Part shown: piece after piece, positions 1 through 8,282 of the stretch
How positions within the stretch are numbered: the first letter of the stretch is position 1
How the letters are laid out: each line of letters begins with the position of its first letter
NCBI RefSeq assembly: GCF_020217025.1
Contig: NZ_JAIWOF010000167.1
Span: 1 to 10,000 of the forward strand
DNA: 10,000 bases
Direction: 5' to 3'
Origin: Flavobacterium sp.
GTDB taxonomy: Bacteria > Bacteroidota > Bacteroidia > Flavobacteriales > Flavobacteriaceae
Notes under the pieces: model-generated
Database searches by the model: none
Seen by the model: the letters and a program-made list of their open reading frames with translations, nothing else
Told to the model about the DNA's origin: nothing
Position numbers and translations under genes: made by a program

Positions 1-2503
1 TCGAAAGTTGGTTCAACACTTCTCGTTGGATTACTCGTTTTACTGGTCGCGCTCCAAATTGCGGATCGTATCCTTTTTCTGCCAAATACGCTACTGCTTC
101 TGGAGTGGCATCCATGGTAATGTGTTGTTGTGCTAACATTTTAATAACACTCCTTAATTGTAATCCTACAATTTCTTTAATGTTTTTATCAGTCAATGGT
201 GTGAACATTACAATTTCATCGATGCGGTTTATAAACTCAGGTCTAACGGTTTGTTTCAATAAGCCTAAAACTTCTGTTTTTGCCGCTTCGGTTGCTGCTT
301 CAATTCCACCTTTTAAATTCTCGAATTTCTCTTGAATTATTTGACTTCCCATATTCGAAGTCATGATAATAATGGTGTTTTTGAAATCCGCCACACGACC
401 TTTGTTATCGGTCAATCTTCCTTCATCTAAAACTTGTAATAAAATATTAAACGTATCCGGATGTGCTTTTTCAATTTCGTCTAACAATACCACTGAATAA
501 GGTTTTCTTCTTACTGCTTCAGTCAATTGTCCGCCTTCGTCATACCCTACATATCCTGGAGGGGCACCAACTAATCTACTTACCGCATGACGTTCTTGAT
601 ATTCGCTCATATCAATTCGGGTTATCGCATTTTCATCATCGAATAGATATTCGGCAAGTGCTTTTGCTAATTCGGTTTTACCAACACCTGTTGTTCCTAA
701 GAATAAGAACGAACCAATTGGTTTTTTAGCATCTTGCAAACCAGCGCGACTTCTTCTAACGGCATCACTTATCGCTTCAATTGCTTCTTCTTGCCCAACT
801 ACTCTTCGATGTAATTCATCTTCTAATTTGAGCAGTTTTTCTCTTTCGCTTTGAAGCATTTTTGTAACTGGAATTCCTGTCCATTTGGCTACCACTTCTG
901 CGATATCGTCATGCGTAACTTCTTCTTTGATTAGAGAAGTTCCAGTTTGATTTTCTGCTAATTGTGTTTGTAAAGCATCTAAACGTTCTTGTGCTTCTTT
1001 TATTTTTCCGTAACGGATTTCAGCTACTTTTCCGTAATCTCCATTTCTTTCGGCTTGTTCGGCTTCTAATTTGAAATCTTCAATTTCTAATTTTACCACT
1101 TGAATGTTATCTACAACATCTTTCTCTGATTTCCATTTGGTGAAAATTTCGTTGCGCTCTTCTTTTAAATTCGCTAAATCTAAACCAAGAACTTTTAACT
1201 TAGTTTCATCATTCTCACGTTTTATAGCTTCGATTTCGATTTCCAATTGCATGATTTTTCTATCCAAAACGTCTAATTCTTCTGGTTTTGAGTTGATTTC
1301 CATACGCAATTTTGAAGCCGCTTCGTCCATCAAGTCAATCGCTTTATCTGGTAAGAAACGATTTGTAATGTAACGTTGTGAGAGTTCTACCGCAGCAATA
1401 ATTGCATCGTCTTTGATACGAACTTTATGATGCGCTTCATATTTTTCTTTGATACCTCGTAAAATTGAAATTGCACTTTCAGTATCAGGTTCGTCGATAT
1501 TTACTTTTTGGAAACGTCTTTCTAACGCTTTGTCTTTTTCGAAATATTTTTGATATTCGTCTAAAGTCGTAGCTCCGATCGCACGTAATTCACCACGAGC
1601 TAGAGCAGGTTTTAAGATGTTAGCTGCGTCCATTGCGCCTTCACCACCACCAGCACCCACTAAGGTGTGAATTTCGTCAATGAAAAGTACGATATCACCT
1701 TCGGCAGAAGTAACTTCTTTAACTACGGCTTTTAATCGTTCTTCAAATTCCCCTTTGTATTTGGCTCCAGCAATTAAGGCACCCATATCTAAAGAGTAAA
1801 CGATTTTATTTTTCAGATTTTCAGGAACATCGCCATCTACAATTCGATGCGCTAGACCTTCTGCAATAGCTGTTTTACCAACACCTGGTTCTCCAATTAA
1901 CATTGGATTGTTTTTGGTTCTACGTGTTAAGATTTGCAATACTCTACGGATTTCCTCATCACGACCAATAACAGGGTCTAATTTGCCAGTACGTGCTAAT
2001 TCGTTAAGGTTTTTAGCATATTTGTTCAAAGAATTATAAGTTTCTTCTGCTGATGCTGAGGTTACGCGTTCGCCTTTACGAATTTCCGCAATAGCGCTTT
2101 CTAATCCTTTTTCTGTAACTCCTTGGTCTTTTAGAATTTGGGCTACCTTACTTTTCGATTTGAAAATAGCTAAGATTAAATGTTCGATAGAAACATATTC
2201 ATCGTTCATTTTTTTAGCAATAATATTGGCTTCATTCAAAGCTGTTGAAGCATCTCGAGAAAGCATGATTTCACCTCCCGAAACTTTAGGAAAGCTTTGT
2301 AAAGTACTATCCAATACTTTTTTAAATAACTCCACATTTACATTCAATTTTTTTAGAATGAAGGGCGTTACATTTTCGTCAACTTCCAATATACCTTTGA
2401 AAATGTGCTCATTTTCCAGTTGTTGGTGTCCGAATTCTTGTGCAAGTTGCTGTGCTTGTTGCAATGCTTCTTGCGATTTAATAGTTAAATTTTTTAAGTT
2501 CAT
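1..2503 (-). CDS. clpB: ATP-dependent chaperone ClpB (Hsp100 disaggregase), C-terminus missing at window edge
   Basis: ClpB is a hexameric cytosolic AAA+ machine that works with DnaK to pull polypeptides out of aggregates. The frame is open from ATG at 2503 to the window edge, giving 834 residues. The family is usually about 865, so roughly 30 C-terminal residues lie outside. Visible in order: an N-terminal Clp repeat domain (about 1-145); NBD1 with Walker A GEPGVGKT at 204-211, pore-loop tyrosine Y249 in [11 protein letters not shown] and Walker B D276/E277; a charged coiled-coil middle domain (about 395-520, including [18 protein letters not shown]) that separates ClpB from ClpA and ClpC; NBD2 with Walker A GTTGVGKT at 603-610, pore loop GYVGYDEGG with Y651 and Walker B D675/E676; and sensor-2 GARP at 817-820. 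All catalytic residues are present and no frameshift is seen. The start is preceded by an A-rich stretch, with no Shine-Dalgarno. No clear TTG/TAnnTTTG promoter was found upstream. Confidence 0.98.
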   Translation of the reverse strand, partial: MNLKNLTIKSQEALQQAQQLAQEFGHQQLENEHIFKGILEVDENVTPFILKKLNVNVELFKKVLDSTLQSFPKVSGGEIMLSRDASTALNEANIIAKKMNDEYVSIEHLILAIFKSKSKVAQILKDQGVTEKGLESAIAEIRKGERVTSASAEETYNSLNKYAKNLNELARTGKLDPVIGRDEEIRRVLQILTRRTKNNPMLIGEPGVGKTAIAEGLAHRIVDGDVPENLKNKIVYSLDMGALIAGAKYKGEFEERLKAVVKEVTSAEGDIVLFIDEIHTLVGAGGGEGAMDAANILKPALARGELRAIGATTLDEYQKYFEKDKALERRFQKVNIDEPDTESAISILRGIKEKYEAHHKVRIKDDAIIAAVELSQRYITNRFLPDKAIDLMDEAASKLRMEINSKPEELDVLDRKIMQLEIEIEAIKRENDETKLKVLGLDLANLKEERNEIFTKWKSEKDVVDNIQVVKLEIEDFKLEAEQAERNGDYGKVAEIRYGKIKEAQERLDALQTQLAENQTGTSLIKEEVTHDDIAEVVAKWTGIPVTKMLQSEREKLLKLEDELHRRVVGQEEAIEAISDAVRRSRAGLQDAKKPIGSFLFLGTTGVGKTELAKALAEYLFDDENAITRIDMSEYQERHAVSRLVGAPPGYVGYDEGGQLTEAVRRKPYSVVLLDEIEKAHPDTFNILLQVLDEGRLTDNKGRVADFKNTIIIMTSNMGSQIIQEKFENLKGGIEAATEAAKTEVLGLLKQTVRPEFINRIDEIVMFTPLTDKNIKEIVGLQLRSVIKMLAQQHITMDATPEAVAYLAEKGYDPQFGARPVKRVIQREVLNQLS

Positions 2504-2598
2504 TTTTTTAGTTGTTGTCGAGTTGGGGATTCGTTTTTATTTTCAATTTAATGATTTTGAAAGGAGTACTGCAATTGGTATTCCAATGCTTAAATCAA

Positions 2599-2691
2599 GA
2601 CAAAATGACTGATAAAACTCCGAAAACCATATAAATTTACGACATAATGTCTTAAAGTGCAGCTAAAATTCAATTTTTTTGATAAAATGTC
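2599..2691. repeat. Three copies of an 11-bp GACAnAATGnC motif upstream of clpB
   Basis: The copies are GACAAAATGAC (2599-2609), GACATAATGTC (2641-2651) and GATAAAATGTC (2681-2691). Any two differ at two of 11 positions. Start-to-start spacing is 42 and 40 bp, close to four helical turns. The middle copy is a palindrome around one base. ACGACAT (2639-2645) and ATGTCGT (2687-2693) also form an inverted pair. They lie 96-190 bp before the clpB start, where an operator could sit. The sequence is AT-rich, so chance similarity is possible. Confidence 0.4.
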
Positions 2692-2734
2692 GTGAATAAT
2701 CGATGAATGAAAATGGGAAAGTTTTGAGCAAAAA

Positions 2735-2761
2735 AAACTCCGAAAATATCTTTCGGAGTTT
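2735..2761 (-). terminator. Rho-independent terminator of fumarylacetoacetase gene
   Basis: AAACTCCGAAA (2735-2745) and TTTCGGAGTTT (2751-2761) form a perfect 11-bp stem with a 5-nt loop. It starts 22 nt past the fumarylacetoacetase stop codon. Read on the minus strand the stem ends in a run of seven T (complement of 2731-2737), which fits termination of that gene before clpB. Confidence 0.88.
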
Positions 2762-2783
2762 CTATTATTTTAAGGTTTAATTT

Positions 2784-4070
2784 TTAAAATTTCAAATCAA
2801 TAGCAGGTAACAATTTACTTGAAACTTCACCAAAACCAATTCTTAAATTTCCTTTTTGACAATATCCTCTAACAATAACGGTATCATTATCGTTGATGAA
2901 TTTACGTTCAGAGCCATCCTTCATTTTTAATGGTTTTTGACCGCCCCACGTTAATTCTAACATCGAACCGAAAGAATCTTCTGTTGGTCCAGAGATTGTT
3001 CCACTTCCCATCATGTCGCCTGAGTTTACTCTACAGCCATTAATGGTATGATGTGCCAATTGTTGTGCCATTGACCAATACATGTATTTAAAGTTAGAAC
3101 GTGAAACAACAGTTTCTTCTGAATTTTCTGGTTTGATTAAAACTTCCAAATTGATATCAAATGCCTTTTTGCCTTTTTGTTTTAAATAAGGAAGCGGTTC
3201 TGGAGATTGCTCAGGACCTTTTGTTCTAAAAGGCTCTAAAGCATCCATGGTTACAATCCAAGGTGAAATAGACGAAGCAAAGTTTTTCGCTAAGAAAGGT
3301 CCTAGAGGTACATATTCCCATTTTTGAATATCACGCGCGCTCCAATCGTTAAATAACACCATTCCGAAGATATGTTCTTCTGCTTCTTCAACAGGAATTG
3401 GCTCACCCATTAAATTCGCATCAGTAGTAATAAAAGCAGTTTCTAATTCGAAATCTACTAATCTTGAAGGACCAAAAACAGGAGTAGTTTCTCCATTTGG
3501 TAACGTTTGCCCATAAGGTCTGTGAACTGGAATTCCTGAAGGAACAATCGTAGAACTTCTTCCGTGATAACCTACTGGAATGTGTAACCAGTTTGGTAAC
3601 AACGCATTTTCTGGGTCACGGAACATTTTTCCTACGTTTGTAGCGTGCTCTTTTGAACTGTAAAAATCGGTGTAATCTCCAATTTGAACTGGTAAAAGCA
3701 TTTCGATGTCTTCCACTTTAAAGATTACAACTTCTCTATGATTTTTATTGTCTCTCAAGGTTGGATTGGTTTCATCAAAAAGTTCAGCTAAGCGATTTCT
3801 AACCAAACGCCATGTTTTTTTTCCGTCAGAAATAAAATCGTTTAGAGTGTCTTGCATGAACATATCATCAGTAAGTTCAATGCCTTCGAAATATCCTAAT
3901 TGTTGTAAAGCACCCATATCGATGGCGCAATTTCCAATTCTTGTTCCAATAGTGATTACATCTTCTTTTGTAATGAAAACACCAAAAGGAATGTTTTGAA
4001 TCGGGAAGTCGCTATTTTCAGGAACTGGAATCCACGATTTTCTATTTGGATCGTTTGCTATATTTGGCAT
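2784..4070 (-). CDS. fahA: Fumarylacetoacetase (EC 3.7.1.2)
   Basis: The enzyme cleaves 4-fumarylacetoacetate to fumarate and acetoacetate, the last step of tyrosine degradation through homogentisate. It is a soluble, metal-dependent C-C hydrolase. The 428-residue protein is complete and of the usual length (human FAH is 419). An N-terminal SH3-like domain (about 1-120) precedes the catalytic FAH domain. Residues matching the human active site are visible: DYTDFYSS with D135 and Y137, catalytic histidine H142, R151 in MFR, metal ligands E208 and E210 in DFELETAF and D242 in NDWSARD, K262 in AKNF, and T358 in GSGTISGP. The ATG at 4070 is preceded by a well-formed promoter and the gene ends at its own terminator, so it appears to be transcribed alone. 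No other tyrosine-catabolic gene is in the window. It diverges from glyA, which has no direct pathway link. Confidence 0.97.
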   Translation of the reverse strand: MPNIANDPNRKSWIPVPENSDFPIQNIPFGVFITKEDVITIGTRIGNCAIDMGALQQLGYFEGIELTDDMFMQDTLNDFISDGKKTWRLVRNRLAELFDETNPTLRDNKNHREVVIFKVEDIEMLLPVQIGDYTDFYSSKEHATNVGKMFRDPENALLPNWLHIPVGYHGRSSTIVPSGIPVHRPYGQTLPNGETTPVFGPSRLVDFELETAFITTDANLMGEPIPVEEAEEHIFGMVLFNDWSARDIQKWEYVPLGPFLAKNFASSISPWIVTMDALEPFRTKGPEQSPEPLPYLKQKGKKAFDINLEVLIKPENSEETVVSRSNFKYMYWSMAQQLAHHTINGCRVNSGDMMGSGTISGPTEDSFGSMLELTWGGQKPLKMKDGSERKFINDNDTVIVRGYCQKGNLRIGFGEVSSKLLPAIDLKF

Positions 4071-4107
4071 ATTTGTATTGTTAGTTTGTTGTTGAAAAAT
4101 TATGAAT

Positions 4108-4137
4108 CAAATATAAAATTATCTATCAATGTAACAA
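4108..4137 (-). promoter_or_regulatory. Bacteroidota-type promoter for fumarylacetoacetase
   Basis: On the minus strand TTG (complement of 4135-4137) is followed after exactly 19 bp by TATATTTG (complement of 4108-4115). This matches the Bacteroidota housekeeping promoter (TTG, 17-23 bp, TAnnTTTG) at every defined base. Transcription would begin roughly 30 nt before the ATG at 4070. It is the best promoter match in the window. Confidence 0.75.
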
Positions 4138-4147
4138 ACCTTTTTCG

Positions 4148-4155
4148 TAATTTTG
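4148..4155 (+). promoter_or_regulatory. Candidate -7 box for glyA
   Basis: TAATTTTG matches TAnnTTTG perfectly and ends 27 nt before the glyA ATG. No TTG lies 17-23 bp upstream, so the -33 half is weak or absent. The box is only 10 bp from the -33 element of the divergent fumarylacetoacetase promoter, so polymerases at the two sites would probably exclude each other. Confidence 0.55.
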
Positions 4156-4182
4156 ACCTAATTTTAACGAATATTTATTGCA

Positions 4183-5457
4183 ATGCAACGCGACGAACAA
4201 ATTTTTGACCTAATTCTTGATGAACAAGACAGACAAATTCACGGAATTGAATTGATTGCTTCTGAAAACTTTGTTAGCGACCAAGTAATGGAAGCAGCAG
4301 GTTCATGTTTAACCAACAAATATGCTGAAGGATATCCTGGTAAAAGATATTACGGAGGATGTGAAGTAGTAGATATTGTAGAACAAATTGCAATTGACAG
4401 AGCAAAAGCTTTGTTTGGTGCTGAATATGTAAACGTACAACCACACTCGGGTTCTCAGGCGAATACAGCAGTTTTTGCAGCATGTTTAAAACCAGGTGAT
4501 ACGATTTTAGGATTTGACTTATCTCACGGAGGTCACTTAACACATGGTTCTCCAGTTAACTTTTCTGGAAAATTATACAATCCTGTGTTTTATGGAGTAG
4601 AAGAGGAGACAGGTGTTTTAAACTATGATAAGATCCAAGAAATAGCAACAGCTAATAAGCCAAAAATGATTATCGCGGGAGCTTCGGCTTATTCTCGTGA
4701 TATGGATTTTAAACGTTTCAGAGAAATTGCTGATAGCGTTGGGGCTTTATTATTAGCTGATATTTCTCACCCTGCAGGTTTAATTGCTAAAGGTTTATTG
4801 AATGACCCAATTCCACATTGTCATATTGTAACAACAACTACTCACAAGACTTTACGTGGTCCAAGAGGTGGAATGATTATGATGGGGAAAGATTTCGAAA
4901 ACCCATGGGGATTAACTACTCCAAAAGGAGAAATCAGAATGATGTCGCATGTTTTGGATATGTCGGTTTTCCCTGGAAATCAAGGTGGACCTTTAATGCA
5001 TATTATTGCAGCTAAAGCGGTGGCGTTTGGAGAATGTTTAACAGACGAGTTTTTCCGTTATGCTATGCAAGTGAAGAAAAATGCACAAGCCATGGCAGAA
5101 GCGTTCAATAAAAGAGGTTATAAATTAATTTCAGGTGGTACGGATAACCACATGATGTTAATTGATTTAAGAAACAAAGGAATTTCAGGTAAAGAGGCAG
5201 AAAATGCATTAGTAAAAGCTGAAATTACAGTAAATAAAAACATGGTGCCATTTGATGATAAATCACCATTTGTTACTTCGGGTATTCGTGTGGGAACTCC
5301 AGCTATCACAACACGTGGTTTAGTGGAAGAAGATATGGAAACAGTTGTAGCTTTAATCGATAAAGTATTAATGAATCATACTGATGAAGCTGTTTTAGAA
5401 CAAGTAGCAGAAGAAGTTAATGAATTAATGAGCGAAAGAGCGATGTTTGTATTTTAA
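4183..5457 (+). CDS. glyA: Serine hydroxymethyltransferase (EC 2.1.2.1)
   Basis: This PLP enzyme interconverts serine and glycine while charging tetrahydrofolate to 5,10-methylene-THF, the main one-carbon source in the cytosol. The 424-residue protein is full length. Seen directly: IELIASENF near the N-terminus; [15 protein letters not shown] with E49, Y47 and Y57; DISHPAGL with D193 and H196 that contact the cofactor; the PLP-lysine motif [14 protein letters not shown] with K222; and the substrate-carboxylate arginine R369 in SGIRVGTPA. An extended segment at about 235-262 ([20 protein letters not shown]), between the PLP lysine and VFPGNQGGP, is longer than in the E. coli enzyme and, from memory, typical of Bacteroidota SHMTs. 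The start is the first ATG that gives a normal N-terminus. The gene ends at a strong terminator, so it is probably monocistronic. Confidence 0.98.
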   Translation: MQRDEQIFDLILDEQDRQIHGIELIASENFVSDQVMEAAGSCLTNKYAEGYPGKRYYGGCEVVDIVEQIAIDRAKALFGAEYVNVQPHSGSQANTAVFAACLKPGDTILGFDLSHGGHLTHGSPVNFSGKLYNPVFYGVEEETGVLNYDKIQEIATANKPKMIIAGASAYSRDMDFKRFREIADSVGALLLADISHPAGLIAKGLLNDPIPHCHIVTTTTHKTLRGPRGGMIMMGKDFENPWGLTTPKGEIRMMSHVLDMSVFPGNQGGPLMHIIAAKAVAFGECLTDEFFRYAMQVKKNAQAMAEAFNKRGYKLISGGTDNHMMLIDLRNKGISGKEAENALVKAEITVNKNMVPFDDKSPFVTSGIRVGTPAITTRGLVEEDMETVVALIDKVLMNHTDEAVLEQVAEEVNELMSERAMFVF

Positions 5458-5476
5458 TTACAAATAGTATCCAATA

Positions 5477-5509
5477 AAAAAACTCCTGACTAATCATCAG
5501 GAGTTTTTT
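5477..5509. terminator. Bidirectional Rho-independent terminator between glyA and the M28 peptidase
   Basis: The arms 5477-5489 and 5497-5509 pair perfectly over 13 bp (core ACTCCTGA/TCAGGAGT) around the 7-nt loop CTAATCA. The plus strand continues into a T-rich tract (5504-5515, interrupted once). The minus strand ends in seven T (complement of 5476-5482). It therefore fits termination in both directions: 19 nt after the glyA stop and 18 nt after the stop of the convergent peptidase gene. Confidence 0.92.
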
Positions 5510-5527
5510 GTTTTTATGATTTCGGAT

Positions 5528-6547
5528 TTATTTTCCGTCTCTATCTACTTTAATTCTTTCAGGACGATTCGCTAATTCCCAAGCTAAGGCAAAGGCTAAT
5601 TGTGCTCGTTTAGCTAAAGCATCGTATTCAATTTTGTCAGGTGTATCACTTGGTAAGTGATAATCCGCATGGATTCCGTTAAAGAAGAAAATTGCTGGAA
5701 TTCCTTTCTTAGCGAAGTTATAATGGTCAGAACGGTAGTAAATTCTCTCAGGATCTTTTCTATCGTTGTATTTATAATCCAATTCTAATTTGGTGTATTT
5801 AGCATTAGCTTCTTCGTTGATTGTGTGCAATTCACTACTCAATCTATCAGAACCAATCACATAAATATAATTGTTTGTTGCAGGGTGAAGCGTATCTCTT
5901 CTACCAATCATATCAATGTTAATATCTGCAATAGTGTTGGCTAATGGAAATAAAGGATTTTCAGAATAATATCTTGAACCGTGTAAGCCGTGCTCTTCAC
6001 CTGTAACGTGTAAAAATAAGATTGAACGTTTTGGTCCATGTCCTTTTTTCTGTGCTTCTTTGAAGGCTTGTGCAATTTCTAATAAAGCAACAGTTCCTGA
6101 ACCGTCATCATCAGCTCCGTTGTAGATTTCTCCATTTTTCATTCCAACGTGGTCGTAATGAGCTGAAATAACTAAAACTTCATCTGGTTTTTCAGAACCT
6201 TTAATAAAAGCCCAGATGTTTTCTGAATCATTTAATTTAGGAGCAAATCCTCTTTTCATGAATTCAGAAGGTACTTTTTGATAAAAATCAGTTGCTCCAG
6301 GAGGAAAACTGATGCCCATTTTTTTGTATTCGTTAATTAAATACTCACCTGCTTTTTTTTGTCCAGGTTCACCTGTGTTTCTTCCTTGCATTTCGTCACC
6401 TGCTACAATGTATAGGTGTTTGCTTAGTTCTGGAGCTGTAATGGTGTTAATGTAAGTGCCTGCATCTGCTTTTGTAGCTACCTTTGTTGACGAACAACTC
6501 ATCAAAATCAAAGATAAAACAGCACCTGAAAAAAATATTTTTTTCAT
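5528..6547 (-). CDS. M28-family zinc metallopeptidase, predicted lipoprotein
   Basis: This is probably an aminopeptidase acting on peptides in the periplasm. The chosen ATG at 6547 gives 339 residues and a classic lipoprotein signal: KK, a hydrophobic stretch, then LMSC with the lipidated cysteine at C18. An in-frame GTG at 6601 would bury this signal and the likely promoter, so it was not used. M28 signatures are intact: AHYDHVG with zinc ligand H130, GADDDGSG (about 144-150) with the bridging aspartate, TGEEHG with catalytic base and ligand at E184/E185, INIDMIG with D212, and the last histidine H297 in HADYHLPSD. The residues after C18 (SSTKVATKAD) lack the acidic stretch linked to surface export in Bacteroidota, so an inward-facing position is more likely. 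No PDZ or PA domain is obvious. The substrate is unknown. It diverges from selO and converges on glyA. Confidence 0.93.
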   Translation of the reverse strand: MKKIFFSGAVLSLILMSCSSTKVATKADAGTYINTITAPELSKHLYIVAGDEMQGRNTGEPGQKKAGEYLINEYKKMGISFPPGATDFYQKVPSEFMKRGFAPKLNDSENIWAFIKGSEKPDEVLVISAHYDHVGMKNGEIYNGADDDGSGTVALLEIAQAFKEAQKKGHGPKRSILFLHVTGEEHGLHGSRYYSENPLFPLANTIADINIDMIGRRDTLHPATNNYIYVIGSDRLSSELHTINEEANAKYTKLELDYKYNDRKDPERIYYRSDHYNFAKKGIPAIFFFNGIHADYHLPSDTPDKIEYDALAKRAQLAFALAWELANRPERIKVDRDGK

Positions 6548-6578
6548 AAAAAATTTTTGTTGGTTTCTAATTCTAAAA

Positions 6579-6586
6579 CAAATATA
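6579..6586 (-). promoter_or_regulatory. Candidate -7 box for the M28 peptidase gene
   Basis: TATATTTG (complement of 6579-6586) is a perfect TAnnTTTG and is identical to the fumarylacetoacetase -7 box. It lies 31 nt before the ATG at 6547. The nearest TTG (complement of 6601-6603) leaves only 14 bp of spacer, shorter than the usual 17-23, so the -33 half is uncertain. Confidence 0.5.
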
Positions 6587-6611
6587 ATTAGTTAGTAGCA
6601 CAAATGATTTT

Positions 6612-6632
6612 TTTATTACACTTTGTAATAAA
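6612..6632. promoter_or_regulatory. Perfect 9-bp inverted repeat in the M28/selO divergent region
   Basis: TTTATTACA (6612-6620), CTT, then TGTAATAAA (6624-6632) form a perfect inverted repeat. A further TTATTACA half site lies at 6662-6669, about where the -33 element of the selO promoter would be. The palindrome sits just upstream of the expected -33 region of the peptidase promoter. It has no T-tract and neither flanking gene ends here, so an operator is more likely than a terminator. No regulator is identified. Confidence 0.45.
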
Positions 6633-6682
6633 TTTTAACAAAATTTGAAGATTAGTAAAGATTATTACAAATTTACAATGAG

Positions 6683-6690
6683 TAACTTTG
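6683..6690 (+). promoter_or_regulatory. Candidate -7 box for selO
   Basis: TAACTTTG is a perfect TAnnTTTG, ending 20 nt before the ATG at 6711. There is no TTG 17-23 bp upstream. The box supports 6711 as the start codon, because the in-frame alternatives at 6645 (TTG) and 6678 (ATG) lie upstream of it. Confidence 0.5.
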
Positions 6691-6710
6691 CAGATAACAA
6701 GCATTTTATA

Positions 6711-8270
6711 ATGAAATTAAACCTAAACGACACATTTAACAAACAACTTCAGGCTGATACTGATACTTCAAACACCAGACGACAAGTTTTTGGAGCTTGT
6801 TTTTCCTATGTAACACCTCGAGTTCCTAGTAATCCCAAATTACTTCATGTTGCTGATGAGGTAGCCAATTTAATTGGTTTGTCTAAGGAAGATCTAACAT
6901 CAGCTGAATTTTTAGCGTTAGTTTCAGGAAGTAAAGTGTATCCTGAAACCCAATCTTATGCTATGGCCTATGCTGGACATCAATTTGGAAATTGGGCGGG
7001 ACAACTTGGAGATGGAAGAGCGATTAATTTATTTGAAGTGTTACACAAAGAGCAACGTTGGGGATTACAGTTAAAAGGAGCAGGAGAAACGCCTTATTCC
7101 AGAACTGCTGATGGTTTGGCGGTTTTACGTTCTTCGATTCGGGAGCATTTGTGCAGTGAGGCGATGTTTCATTTGGGAGTACCAACCACACGTTCTTTGT
7201 CTTTAGTTAGTACAGGAGATAAGGTATTACGAGATATTTTATACAATGGAAATCCTGCTTATGAAGATGGTGCGGTGGTGTGTAGAGTAGCGCCTTCGTT
7301 TATTCGTTTTGGAAATTTCGAATTATTAGCGGCTCGAAAAGATTTGCCAAATTTAAAAGCTTTAGCAGATTATACGATTAACTATTTTTATCCTGAAATT
7401 AAAGCAACTGGAAAAGAAAAATATCTGGCTTTTTATCAAGAAGTGGTGAACCGAACGGTAGATATGATTGTGGAATGGCAACGTGTTGGTTTTGTTCACG
7501 GAGTTATGAATACGGATAATATGTCGATTTTAGGACTTACGATTGATTATGGTCCATATGGATGGTTGGAAGATTACAATCTTGATTGGACACCGAATAC
7601 TACTGATGCTGAAGGTAAACGTTACAGATTTAGAAACCAACCTGATATTGCTTTGTGGAATTTGGTACAATTAGGAAATGCTTTGTATCCGCTGATTGAA
7701 GATATTGATTCAATGGAACAAGTTTTGAATAGTTACAGTCATCGTTTTGATGCGAAGTTTCCGGTGATGATGCAAGAGAAATTAGGGTTGACTTCGGAAT
7801 ACAATACTGATTTTTATGATGAATTAGGAACCTTATTATCGGTTTCCGAAACGGATATGACGATTTTCTATCGCAACTTAGCCAATGTATTAAAATCTGA
7901 TACCCCTGAAATAGCTCTTTCGAAAATTGAATATGCTTTTTATCAACCTGATGCCATAGTAGCCACATTAAAAACGACTTGGTTGAATTGGATGGAACTT
8001 TATTTACAAAAGCTAAATGAAGAGCCTATTTCTGATGCTGATAGAAAAGCGAAGATGAATGAAGTGAATCCGAAATATGTATTGCGAAATTATATGGCAC
8101 AATTAGCTATCGATGCAGCTGAGAAGGAAGATTACACTTTAATTGAAGAACTTCACGAGTTACTGAAACAGCCTTATGATGAGCAACCTCAGAATGAGAA
8201 GTGGTTTGCTAAACGACCTGATTGGGCGAGAAATAAAGTGGGGTGTTCGATGTTGTCATGTAGTTCTTAA
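6711..8270 (+). CDS. selO: Protein adenylyltransferase SelO (YdiU family pseudokinase)
   Basis: SelO has a protein-kinase fold that binds ATP in a flipped orientation and transfers AMP to Ser/Thr/Tyr of target proteins, including redox proteins in E. coli. The product is 519 residues from ATG 6711. In-frame TTG 6645 and ATG 6678 were rejected because MKLNLNDTF is the expected N-terminus and a -7 box lies between. Motifs: GHQFGNWAGQLGDGRA (89-104), LQLKGAGETPYSR with K122, IREHLCSEA with E145 and E150, and HGVMNTDNMSILGLTIDYGPYG with catalytic-site D269, N270 and metal-binding D279. The 10-residue spacing of the two aspartates matches the P. syringae enzyme. The C-terminus is GCSMLSCSS with C512 and C517; C517 holds the third-from-last position of the conserved cysteine (selenocysteine in animal SelO). 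The activation-loop cysteine I recall from E. coli (C272) appears to be replaced by proline (WTPNTTD, P295). ytxJ follows on the same strand. Confidence 0.96.
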   Translation: MKLNLNDTFNKQLQADTDTSNTRRQVFGACFSYVTPRVPSNPKLLHVADEVANLIGLSKEDLTSAEFLALVSGSKVYPETQSYAMAYAGHQFGNWAGQLGDGRAINLFEVLHKEQRWGLQLKGAGETPYSRTADGLAVLRSSIREHLCSEAMFHLGVPTTRSLSLVSTGDKVLRDILYNGNPAYEDGAVVCRVAPSFIRFGNFELLAARKDLPNLKALADYTINYFYPEIKATGKEKYLAFYQEVVNRTVDMIVEWQRVGFVHGVMNTDNMSILGLTIDYGPYGWLEDYNLDWTPNTTDAEGKRYRFRNQPDIALWNLVQLGNALYPLIEDIDSMEQVLNSYSHRFDAKFPVMMQEKLGLTSEYNTDFYDELGTLLSVSETDMTIFYRNLANVLKSDTPEIALSKIEYAFYQPDAIVATLKTTWLNWMELYLQKLNEEPISDADRKAKMNEVNPKYVLRNYMAQLAIDAAEKEDYTLIEELHELLKQPYDEQPQNEKWFAKRPDWARNKVGCSMLSCSS

Positions 8271-8282
8271 ATATAAAGTTCA

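Larger units (their letters stand above)
2504..2783. other. Intergenic region between fumarylacetoacetase and clpB
   Basis: These 280 bp hold no convincing gene. They contain the terminator of the upstream fumarylacetoacetase gene (2735-2761) and three related copies of an 11-bp motif (2599-2691). The rest must include the clpB promoter, but I found no perfect TAnnTTTG box on the minus strand. The nearest is TCATTTTG (complement of 2601-2608), with one mismatch and no TTG at the right distance. An open frame on the plus strand reaching into this region from inside clpB looks like an antisense shadow. Confidence 0.7.

Noticed and set aside
105..2612. Several plus-strand open frames opposite clpB (105-335, 463-729, 1104-1373, 2160-2612)
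   Set aside because: They lie antisense to an intact, strongly conserved clpB reading frame, and their translations resemble no family and look like compositional shadows.
2735..2761. Reading the hairpin before clpB as a clpB riboswitch or thermosensor
   Set aside because: It lies over 230 nt from the clpB start, directly after the fumarylacetoacetase stop, and has a clean T-tract on that strand, so a terminator explains it.
3748..4208. Plus-strand open frames at 3748-3999 and 3996-4208
   Set aside because: The first is antisense to fumarylacetoacetase. The second crosses its start, the divergent promoters and the glyA start in another frame. Neither looks like protein.
4274..5309. Open frames inside glyA at 4274-4543 (minus), 4818-5015 (plus) and 5118-5309 (minus)
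   Set aside because: They overlap conserved SHMT sequence in other frames and have no independent support.
6548..6601. N-terminal extension of the M28 peptidase from GTG 6601
   Set aside because: It would place 18 residues before the lipoprotein signal peptide and put the -7 box inside the gene.
6645..6710. Earlier selO starts at TTG 6645 or ATG 6678
   Set aside because: Both precede the perfect -7 box at 6683-6690, and the family N-terminus begins at 6711.
7630..7968. 112-codon minus-strand open frame inside selO
   Set aside because: It is antisense to conserved SelO sequence, with no promoter or recognisable motif.
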